A DNA stretch of 64,000 nucleotides, taken from positions 1-64,000 of the forward strand of contig CALAAS010000054.1 of NCBI GenBank assembly GCA_937885015.1, given 5' to 3'. Shown one piece after another: positions 44,495 through 51,879 of the stretch; the first letter of the stretch is position 1, and each line of letters starts with the position of its first letter. The translations under genes and the position numbers were made by a program. Below the pieces are notes generated by a model that searched no databases, was not told the DNA's origin, and worked only from the letters and a program-made list of their open reading frames with translations. Source of the DNA: an uncultured Clostridium sp. (GTDB taxonomy: Bacteria > Bacillota > Clostridia > Lachnospirales > Lachnospiraceae).

Positions 44495-47050
44495 TTACCG
44501 ATTACGGAAAATGTCCACAATCGCCCGAAAAATTTCCACAATCACATTCCACATCCGCTGAAAGGGCCCCTCGTCCCCGGTGCGGTCTGCCTCCAGATCC
44601 GAAATATCCGTCGTCTCATCCTCATCACTGATTTCATCTGTCCTCAAAATAATCTGAAGACTGTTGGGAGAAGGATTTTTCGTCGAGGTAAAAGAAATTT
44701 TATCTGCCTCTGGATCCATATTTAAAAATTGATTCTCCTCCTCATATTTATCCAGCTGCTCATCCAGCGTTCTCTTCATTTCTTCGCTGGACTCCCGGAT
44801 CGAAGTGATACTGTCAATCACTGACAGACTCTTTTCAAGGAGTCCTGAAAGTCCCTGCAGGCTGTCTCTCGTTCCCGCATCCAGGGAATCTCCGGCTGAA
44901 ATCAACGTATCATTGACCAGTTTCAGCATATCATGGACCGCATAAAGAGATCTCGTCAGACGGTTCATCAGCTCTTCGGAATCTGTCAGCGCATCCAGCA
45001 TGGACGGCACATAGCTGTCCATAGTATCAATCAACACCCGGGAATCATCCAGAAGATTGATCAGCTCATCCGCAGAACTTCGAAGCGCCGAAAGAGTCGA
45101 AGCCGTTTTGGTTCCCACTGTTCCGATCCCCTGACAGGCTGCATTGATTTTTCCTATTACAGTCCCGATGGTCTGCTGCAGCGCCTGACTGTCCTCTAAG
45201 ATTCCGCGGGATGTTTCAACCATGGCCTGAATATCAGAAGAATAAGACGTGCCAAGCAGCGTCTGCAGCGACTCCTCCACCTCATCCTCTGCCCCGTCAA
45301 ATTCTTCTTCAAACACTGCATCATTTACACCTCCGCTTCCCGGCTGTCCGGACGGGCCAACCTTCTCTCCCTCTGCAGTAACAACCGCATCACCGGAAAC
45401 GGCTTTTCCAAATGACATCACCGTTACCGGTTCCGAATCCCCTTTCGCATGTTCCGATGCGCCTGATGCCTCTGGCTGCGTCTCCTCCGCCTGCGCCGTC
45501 TCCTTCTCTGATTTCTCCTCCGACTGCGCCGTCTCCTTCTCTGATTTCTCCTCTGACTGCGCTGTCTCCTTCTCTGGTTTCTCCTCCGACTGCGCTGTCT
45601 CTTTCTCCGGTTTGCCCTCTGACTGCGTAGTTTCCTTCTCGGCCGAATCAGAGGTTTCTTTTTCCGCTGTTTCTGACGTTTCCAGCCTGTTTTCTGTTCC
45701 CCCGTCTGCAGATTCCAAAGTCTGACCGCCTTCCGGCTGAGGATTCCGGTCAATCTGCGTCTGATCCAGAATTGTCAGGCTTTCTCCTAAGGAATCATTC
45801 TCCTCCTCCACTTCCTCCAGCATAGTAAACCCGCCTCCAGCCAGCGCCCCCAGAGCATCCAGGATTTTCTGAATTTCTGCGGTTTCCTTCCCAATCAACT
45901 GGCCCAGAGCCTGCTGCTGCTCCGGTGTAATCCCCTGGCTGATCTGATTTGATGCAGATGCCAGTGTTTTGCTCAGACTTCCCAGACGGTCATACAAACG
46001 ATCCAGCTCATCCTGCATATCTTCCATGGTATTATAGATGGCATTGGTGTTGGAATTGATATCTGTTACCGCATCCCGCGCCGTTTTCAGATAGGGAATC
46101 AACGCTGCCATCTGATCCGTTGTGGCCTGCATTTCAGAAAGAGCCTGGGTAGACAGAGATTCAATCTGTTTTCGGTTGGCGTTTATCTTCCCCCTGGCCT
46201 GCTCCAGACTGTCCAGTCCGCCCTGAACCTGAGAAACCTCTCCCCGCATGGATTCCATGGCCCGCAGAAGCTGATTCATGCTGTCATACATGTTATCGCC
46301 GTCTTCCCGCCAGGTATCCTTTGCCTCCTTTAAATCTTTAATATGGTTCAGGGCATCCGCCGTCCCTGGAACCATCATCATGATAACCCCGACGCTTTCG
46401 TAGTCATCGGTCCCGATTCGGACTGTAAAATCCCCCTCTTCTCCAGGAAGTGCCGCAAACATGGCCACTGTATTGCTTCCAATGGACTGCAGCTGCGAGC
46501 CCGGTGCTTCCACACTGTAACACCTTTCCATATCAACGGGAACCACCGCCGTCAGCATCATATTATTTCTGTAATAGGCACCGGCTTTCCGGTTCGGCGT
46601 TGCCTGAATCCGGATTTCCACCAACCCCGAAGCGCCGGCCAGCTTGGAGGCATCCATCTCCCTGCCATTTAATTTATAGGAAATGTCAAAATCCCAGGGA
46701 AGCGTAACACTTCCCTCCGGCATGGTACACTGGTAATAAAAACGCTTTCCTGTCTCCGGCAGCTCCCAGCGAACTGCCCCGTCTTCCAGCACCGGCTCCG
46801 TCCGGTCTGTCATATTGACCACCTTTTCATAGGAGCCATAATCCGTATATTCCTTTACCCCATTGGGGGTACAGCCTTTTACCACATTGATTTTTGTCGC
46901 AGTCCCATAATAGTCCAGGTTCACATACATGGTTTCATCCACCATAACCCTGGGGGCTGCCGCATGGACGGAGGCCGTCATACTGGTCGAAAATGTCACA
47001 GCAGCCAGGATCAGCGCCGCTCCTCTTCTAATTCTCCTTTTCATCATCAT
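44495..47050 (-). CDS. Large secreted coiled-coil protein paired with MMPL permease
   Basis: An 851-residue exported protein. It has a signal peptide (about 1-30, cut near VHAAAP), a beta-rich N-terminal domain (about 35-230), heptad-rich coiled coils (about 245-385), a Glu/Lys/Ser-rich repetitive linker (about 440-560) and a second helical region (about 590-765). It ends in an amphipathic FQRMWNVIVEIFRAIVDIFRNR segment. The style is reminiscent of YhgE/Pip-type proteins but it is not assigned. It overlaps the MMPL gene by 4 bp (ATGA), so the two proteins very probably work together, perhaps as an envelope-spanning export or lipid-handling unit. Confidence 0.65.
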   Translation of the reverse strand: MMMKRRIRRGAALILAAVTFSTSMTASVHAAAPRVMVDETMYVNLDYYGTATKINVVKGCTPNGVKEYTDYGSYEKVVNMTDRTEPVLEDGAVRWELPETGKRFYYQCTMPEGSVTLPWDFDISYKLNGREMDASKLAGASGLVEIRIQATPNRKAGAYYRNNMMLTAVVPVDMERCYSVEAPGSQLQSIGSNTVAMFAALPGEEGDFTVRIGTDDYESVGVIMMMVPGTADALNHIKDLKEAKDTWREDGDNMYDSMNQLLRAMESMRGEVSQVQGGLDSLEQARGKINANRKQIESLSTQALSEMQATTDQMAALIPYLKTARDAVTDINSNTNAIYNTMEDMQDELDRLYDRLGSLSKTLASASNQISQGITPEQQQALGQLIGKETAEIQKILDALGALAGGGFTMLEEVEEENDSLGESLTILDQTQIDRNPQPEGGQTLESADGGTENRLETSETAEKETSDSAEKETTQSEGKPEKETAQSEEKPEKETAQSEEKSEKETAQSEEKSEKETAQAEETQPEASGASEHAKGDSEPVTVMSFGKAVSGDAVVTAEGEKVGPSGQPGSGGVNDAVFEEEFDGAEDEVEESLQTLLGTSYSSDIQAMVETSRGILEDSQALQQTIGTVIGKINAACQGIGTVGTKTASTLSALRSSADELINLLDDSRVLIDTMDSYVPSMLDALTDSEELMNRLTRSLYAVHDMLKLVNDTLISAGDSLDAGTRDSLQGLSGLLEKSLSVIDSITSIRESSEEMKRTLDEQLDKYEEENQFLNMDPEADKISFTSTKNPSPNSLQIILRTDEISDEDETTDISDLEADRTGDEGPFQRMWNVIVEIFRAIVDIFRNR
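45483..45640. repeat. 33-bp tandem repeats in the coiled-coil protein gene
   Basis: About four to five units of 33 bp encode an 11-residue repeat (EKETAQSEEK-P/S). The units are nearly identical at DNA level, a form prone to copy-number change between strains. Confidence 0.85.
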
Positions 47051-49194
47051 CTGCCTCCTTTACGCCGCTTTTTTATAAACATCCGAATCCTGTCAAACTC
47101 ATTTTCCATCAAAATCCGATCAAACAGTACCAGAAATGCCGGCATCATGGCACAGACAAGAATCAGGCTGATCAGCGCTCCGCGGCCGATCAGATGACCC
47201 AGATCCGCAATGGCAGCCACCGTAGAAATATGGTACACAATATACCCGGCACAGGTCAGGATGGATCCGGATGTAAGGATCGCCGGGATTCCCCGGTTCA
47301 GAGCCTCAATGGCCGCCTCCCGCTTATCCGCTGTCCGGCGGCATTCCAGGTAATTATTAGCTGTCAGAATGGCGTAATCCACCGTCGCTCCCAGCTGAAT
47401 GCAGCTGACTACAATATATCCGATGAAAATCATCGTATCGCCTGCTATGTACGGTACTGCCATGTTAATAAAGATCGCCGTCTCAATGGGAATCATAATA
47501 ATCAGCGGAATGATCAGAGATTTAAAACTCCACATCACCACCAGGAAGACGCCCAGCAGTGACAGCACATTAACCAGGCTGTAATCCTTCGTGATCGTCG
47601 TCTGGATATCCTGGGTCGAAGGTGTCGCCCCCACAAGATAGGATCCTTCCGGATAATGATCTCGCATCAGCGTCTGGATCTCATCGGAACACTGATAAGC
47701 CAGGGGACTCTCTCCTTTGCTCTTTACATAGATCAGGATCCTGGAATAATCCCCCTTGTGCAGCATTTCTGTGATGCTGGATGGGAGAAATTCCTCCGGA
47801 ACACCCTCTGGAAGCGTCCCTGCCATGGACGTAACGCTTTTCGTATACGGAAGCGCCTCCACTTCCTCTGTGAACTCCCGCTCATCTACTGGCGATGTAT
47901 TCGGCACAATGGCCATCATCATGTTGCTCCGCCCGAATTTTTGCAGGATCAGCTGGTCATCTGCATACACCTTTGTGCCCTCAGCAGCGCCTACCGCATC
48001 ATTTCCATAAAGGAACGAGTTCATATTCTGCGCCGTATAGGCGGGTATTACCAGCAGCGCCGCTGCCACAAGAATAACCTTCCGGCTCCGGTAAATCCAC
48101 CGGCTCAGCCTGTCAAAGGACGGCAGAAATGACCGGTGGGACGTCCGCTCAATCATCGGTGTCATACGAAGAATCATGGCCGGCATAAAAAATACCACCG
48201 TCAGAAGACTGATGACGATCCCCTTGGCCAGCACGATCCCCATATCAAAACCGATGGTAAACTTCATAAAGCAGAGCACCAGAAAGCCGACGATCGTCGT
48301 CAGGCTGCTGGCAAAAATTGAGTTCATGGCCTCCTGGATCGCCGCCGTCAGCGCCTCCATCTGCCCTTTCCCTTTCCCTTTTTCCCTGGCAAAGGCATGG
48401 CTCAGGAAGATGGAGTAGTCCATGGAACAGGCCAGCTGCAGGACCGCCGACACACTGTTGGTAATAAAGGAAACCTCTCCCAGGAAAATATTCGTTCCCC
48501 GGTTGATTAAAATGGCCACCCCCATTACCACCAGATATAGAAACGGTTCAAACCATGAGGTCGTCGTCAGACACAGGATCACAAAAATAACAACCACCGC
48601 CAGGGAAAGAATCAGCTTCATCTCACTGGTTACATTCTCCTGCAGAGACTTATTCTGAACCGCCATTCCCACGTAATGACCCTTTTCGCCCAGGAGTTCC
48701 TGCATGGCGTCAATGGCCCGGGAGGTCTTTTTATCCGTATCCCCCTCTTCAAAGACCACATCCATCACAGCACAGTTATCTTTATAATACTCATCAATAC
48801 TGTCAAAATTGATGAAAGCATCCGAAGAAAACACGCTGGTTCCTGTGTCCAGCCACAGGATCTGATCGACCCCGTCAATATCTTCCAGTTTATCCTTATA
48901 GGCCTTTGCCTCATACAGCGTCACATCCTCGATCATGATGCGCCCAGTTCCCGGATAGCCGAATTTCTCTTCCATCAGGTCAAGACCTTTCTTGGACTGT
49001 ACCGTATCCGGCAGATACCTCGTCAGGTCGTAGTTGATGTTGACGAAGGGGGCTGTGATCAATGAAATGAAAACCAGCACGAAAAAGAAAATTTCAATGG
49101 CTCTGCTGCGCTCGATGATAAAAACAGGCAGAGAAAACGTTCGTTTCTCTTTTGGCATTTCAGTCTCTCGTTTGTGAAGATATTTCAGTTTCAT
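47047..49194 (-). CDS. MMPL/RND-type permease
   Basis: A 715-residue RND-superfamily membrane protein with two repeated halves. A first helix (about 28-50) is followed by an extracytoplasmic loop (about 52-195) with GLDLMEEKFGYPGTGRIMIED, then a block of five to six helices (about 200-365). A second loop (about 395-545) and a second helix block (about 550-700) complete it. Motifs such as SMDYSIFLSHAF and ATVDYAILTANN carry the Asp-Tyr pair typical of MMPL proton-relay helices. MMPL members export lipids or small molecules; the cargo here is unknown. Confidence 0.85.
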   Translation of the reverse strand: MKLKYLHKRETEMPKEKRTFSLPVFIIERSRAIEIFFFVLVFISLITAPFVNINYDLTRYLPDTVQSKKGLDLMEEKFGYPGTGRIMIEDVTLYEAKAYKDKLEDIDGVDQILWLDTGTSVFSSDAFINFDSIDEYYKDNCAVMDVVFEEGDTDKKTSRAIDAMQELLGEKGHYVGMAVQNKSLQENVTSEMKLILSLAVVVIFVILCLTTTSWFEPFLYLVVMGVAILINRGTNIFLGEVSFITNSVSAVLQLACSMDYSIFLSHAFAREKGKGKGQMEALTAAIQEAMNSIFASSLTTIVGFLVLCFMKFTIGFDMGIVLAKGIVISLLTVVFFMPAMILRMTPMIERTSHRSFLPSFDRLSRWIYRSRKVILVAAALLVIPAYTAQNMNSFLYGNDAVGAAEGTKVYADDQLILQKFGRSNMMMAIVPNTSPVDEREFTEEVEALPYTKSVTSMAGTLPEGVPEEFLPSSITEMLHKGDYSRILIYVKSKGESPLAYQCSDEIQTLMRDHYPEGSYLVGATPSTQDIQTTITKDYSLVNVLSLLGVFLVVMWSFKSLIIPLIIMIPIETAIFINMAVPYIAGDTMIFIGYIVVSCIQLGATVDYAILTANNYLECRRTADKREAAIEALNRGIPAILTSGSILTCAGYIVYHISTVAAIADLGHLIGRGALISLILVCAMMPAFLVLFDRILMENEFDRIRMFIKKRRKGGR

Positions 49195-49251
49195 ATCTGT
49201 CTGCTCCCGATCCTTTCATTTTAGCTGCCGGGCACTCTGCCCAGTATCTTC

Positions 49252-50154
49252 TTACCGCATCAATACCAGCATGAAGTAATCACGCCCGTTGACGCTTTCA
49301 TGGGCAATGCCCATTTCCTTATAATAAATAACCCGATCTGACCGTTTCTTTTCATCACTGTCATGGTTTCGCAACAGTTTTTCCTCGGCGTGCGTTACCC
49401 CGTCGCAGTTAATCAGGTACACCTCCATATGGCGTCTGGCAGCCTGATATCCCACAGAATCCAGGTACTCTGAAAGTGTTCCTTCTTCCGGGATCCGGCC
49501 GCTTCCATAGCCGCGGCTTCTGGCCATCTTAATCCGATGTTCCGCGATCTCCTGAAGTCTGGCATTCAGGACAAAACTGGCATCCCGGTCATAGTCCTTT
49601 TTTTCATCCTCGTAATAATCCTCTTCCTCATCCCCGTCGAAGGCTTCTGCCTTTAATTCATTCAGAGCATCTGCCATCTCCTGGCTCTCCGCGTCCAGAA
49701 AGCCGATGGCATAGCTTCCTCCTCCCGTATTGCGCTTCTTTTTCACGCTGGAAAGACCTCCGCTCTCATCAAAGGTATACTGGGTTTCATCCTGATAAAG
49801 AGTAGTATTCTGCATGGCGCCATTTTCCCGAAACCAGTAATATTTCCCGTCTATGCGCTTCCAGCCGGTCGCCATGGCGCCGGACTCCTCCAGATAATAC
49901 CAGGTATCTCCTTCTGAATGCCATCCACGTTTCATGGTCCCATCCTGCTCCAGGTAGTACCACAGGCCGTCCACAGACTGCCATCCCGTCAGGCGGCTTC
50001 CATCCTCCGCCAGAAGGTAATACGCCCCATTTTCTCCCGGCTGCCAGATGGCTGCCTGAGCCGGAACCGTATCTCCCAGAACCAGACCTGCTGCCAGAAA
50101 GTAAATGCCGGCTCCCAATAAAATTTCTCTTCGCCAATCTCTTCTTTTTTTCAT
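49252..50154 (-). CDS. Secreted wall-binding protein with CAP-like C-terminal domain
   Basis: A 300-residue protein. A signal anchor (about 8-32) precedes four aromatic wall-binding repeats (about 38-130: YYLLAEDGSRLTGWQSVDG, WYYLEQDGTMKRGWHSEG, WYYLEESGAMATGW, YYWFRENGAMQ). The C-terminal part (about 160-300; LNARLQEIAEHRIKMARSRGY, then GIAHESVNGRDYFMLVLM) resembles the CAP/SCP fold. An acidic Asp/Glu/Tyr-rich stretch (about 175-195) sits between. The ATG at 50154 is chosen (GGGGAAAGG upstream). It lies between the MMPL and kinase genes. Confidence 0.68.
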   Translation of the reverse strand: MKKRRDWRREILLGAGIYFLAAGLVLGDTVPAQAAIWQPGENGAYYLLAEDGSRLTGWQSVDGLWYYLEQDGTMKRGWHSEGDTWYYLEESGAMATGWKRIDGKYYWFRENGAMQNTTLYQDETQYTFDESGGLSSVKKKRNTGGGSYAIGFLDAESQEMADALNELKAEAFDGDEEEDYYEDEKKDYDRDASFVLNARLQEIAEHRIKMARSRGYGSGRIPEEGTLSEYLDSVGYQAARRHMEVYLINCDGVTHAEEKLLRNHDSDEKKRSDRVIYYKEMGIAHESVNGRDYFMLVLMR

Positions 50155-50227
50155 ATGACCTTTCCCCTCTCCTGTTTCTGCCCTGCTTTTCCAGAATCCA
50201 GGCACATCTCTCTGGCTTCGGTCCTCT

Positions 50228-50833
50228 CTACAGGCTCCGCTCTGCCAGAAGCGCCCTGACCATGGATAAAAGCTCCTGCTCCCGAATCCGGCTCGTGTCG
50301 ATCATCATGTCATAGCTGGAAGGAGCCGCCCATTTTTTCTTGGTATAGTATTGATAATAATTTTTACGGATTCGGTCTGCCTGGCGGATCAGGTAGGCCG
50401 CCTCTTTTTCATCCGTTTCATACCGTCGCATGATCTCCTGGATCCGGATCATCCGGGGAGAATAAAAAAACAGGGAAAGAAGGCCTGGCCGATCTGCCAA
50501 AACCCAGTCCGCACACCGTCCGACTATGATGCAGGAACCCTTGTCTGCGTATTCCCGGATCAGGCCGGACTGAATGGCAAATAACGTATCATTCATCGGC
50601 TTTCCATACCCGGTATAAGGATTGGAGCGGGCCGGAACCTTAAACAAAAAACGGTTTGCCCGCATTTCATCCGCCTCTTCCAGCTCCTTTTTCCCAAAAC
50701 CGCCCCGGACGGCCGCCTCTTCCGTCAAGTGCCTGTCATAGCAGGGAATGCCAAGTCCCTCTGCCAGATGCTGGCCCATCCTTCTTCCTCCGCTTCCAAA
50801 CTCTCTCCCAATGGAAATCACAAAGTTTTTCAT
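50228..50833 (-). CDS. Cytidylate-kinase-like family protein
   Basis: A 201-residue P-loop protein. It begins NFVISIGREFGSGGRRMGQHLAEGLGIPCYDRHL, the hallmark of the cytidylate-kinase-like family (PF13189), with IIVGRCADWVLADRP and YYQYYTKKKW later. The biochemical role of this family is not settled. The ATG at 50833 has GAGGGAAAAC upstream; the open frame extends 35 codons further into the promoter region, which is unlikely to be coding. Confidence 0.82.
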   Translation of the reverse strand: MKNFVISIGREFGSGGRRMGQHLAEGLGIPCYDRHLTEEAAVRGGFGKKELEEADEMRANRFLFKVPARSNPYTGYGKPMNDTLFAIQSGLIREYADKGSCIIVGRCADWVLADRPGLLSLFFYSPRMIRIQEIMRRYETDEKEAAYLIRQADRIRKNYYQYYTKKKWAAPSSYDMMIDTSRIREQELLSMVRALLAERSL

Positions 50834-50878
50834 CTGTTTTCCCTCTTTTTCGTTCTTTATGCAACTCAAGTGTTTTAA

Positions 50879-50938
50879 TTGACATATGTTCATTTTTAGA
50901 ATATAATGCATTATACTAAGCGATAGAAAAGAATACAA
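50879..50938. promoter_or_regulatory. Overlapping divergent promoters of tetR and the kinase gene
   Basis: Plus strand: TTGACA (50879-50884) and TATAAT (50902-50907), 17 bp spacing. Minus strand: TTGTAT (complement of 50933-50938) and TATAAT (complement of 50910-50915), 17 bp spacing. The two -10 boxes form a perfect 14-bp palindrome TATAATGCATTATA, so the polymerases face each other and cannot both bind. Another inverted pair, AACAT/ATGTT, lies near 50969-50989 in the tetR leader. Confidence 0.75.
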
Positions 50939-51070
50939 TAATCATTTTTTAACTCTTTGTATAATAAACAACATATTTTTAAAAAATGTTCATTAACGAT
51001 ATGTAAAATCTTTGCTAACAAAATTTCCAACATGCTGCACAGCAAATTGCTGCAAAATCAAGGAGGGACT

Positions 51071-51673
51071 ATGAAAAACGAAACACTGGATCGGAGAGTC
51101 CGAAAAACAAGACGACTTCTGCGGGAATGCCTGGTCAAACTTCTCCAGAAAAAAAAGATACAGGATATTACCGTAAAGGAACTGGCCGACATGGCCGATG
51201 TCAATCGCGGTACCTTTTACCTTCACTACCGCGATGTATTTGATCTGATGGATCAGATTGAGCTGGAATTGATGGAGGAAGTAGAGGCAGTTCTGTCCCA
51301 CCACCCGGTCAATGAACTGGTCGCCCGCCCTTCTCTGGTGCTTGGGGAACTATTTCCCATGGTAAAAGAGAACGCCGATCTGATCTCCATCCTGATCGGT
51401 GAAAACGGCGACCTCAATTTTGTCAACCAGCTGAAACGGGTGGTCAGCGATAAATGCCTGAAAAACTGGCTGGATATGAAGTGTCCCGGAGATCCCGATT
51501 CCCTTGGGGCCTACTCTTCTTTCATCGTGTCCGGATGCATCGGAACGGTTCAGTACTGGCTGGAAAACGGCATGAAAGAATCCTCGCAGCAGATGGCCAG
51601 CCTGACAGAAGAATTTATCATAAAGGGATTGCGGGTACTGGAAACCCCATCGGATTCCAATGTCCAGCGATAA
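51071..51673 (+). CDS. TetR/AcrR family transcriptional regulator
   Basis: A 200-residue regulator. The helix-turn-helix lies at about 7-55 (RRVRKTRRLLRECLVKLLQKKK... VKELADMADVNRGTFYLHYRDVFDLMDQI), and an all-helical ligand domain fills the rest. The ATG at 51071 has AAGGAGG upstream. It is divergent from the kinase, wall-binding CAP and MMPL genes, a common arrangement for a regulator of an MMPL pump. The inducer is unknown. Confidence 0.88.
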   Translation: MKNETLDRRVRKTRRLLRECLVKLLQKKKIQDITVKELADMADVNRGTFYLHYRDVFDLMDQIELELMEEVEAVLSHHPVNELVARPSLVLGELFPMVKENADLISILIGENGDLNFVNQLKRVVSDKCLKNWLDMKCPGDPDSLGAYSSFIVSGCIGTVQYWLENGMKESSQQMASLTEEFIIKGLRVLETPSDSNVQR

Positions 51674-51821
51674 CATGGCCTTTTTTCGCCACCGCCACAA
51701 ACTCTGCCCGTGTTTTAAGGTAAAAACAGCATATCCGCCATGGAACGTCATATCCTGGTACTCGCCTTCAATGGAAGGATCGCCAAAGGTCACGGCATCT
51801 TCTTGTCCGGCTTTGCCGAAC

Positions 51822-51864
51822 AGGAAAAACGCCGCAAAGTCATCTGCATCGATAACTCTGCGGC
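51822..51864 (-). terminator. Terminator after valS
   Basis: On the minus strand GCCGCAGAG and CTTTGCGGC (complements of 51856-51864 and 51831-51839) around a 16-nt loop, followed by GTTTTTCC. Confidence 0.65.
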
Positions 51865-51879
51865 ATCCCTTTCGTTTTA

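Noticed and set aside
45412..45753. Repetitive Arg-rich or Ser/Pro-rich proteins in other frames of the tandem repeat
   Set aside because: They arise from reading the 33-bp repeats out of frame; the Glu/Lys/Ser frame is continuous with the long exported protein.
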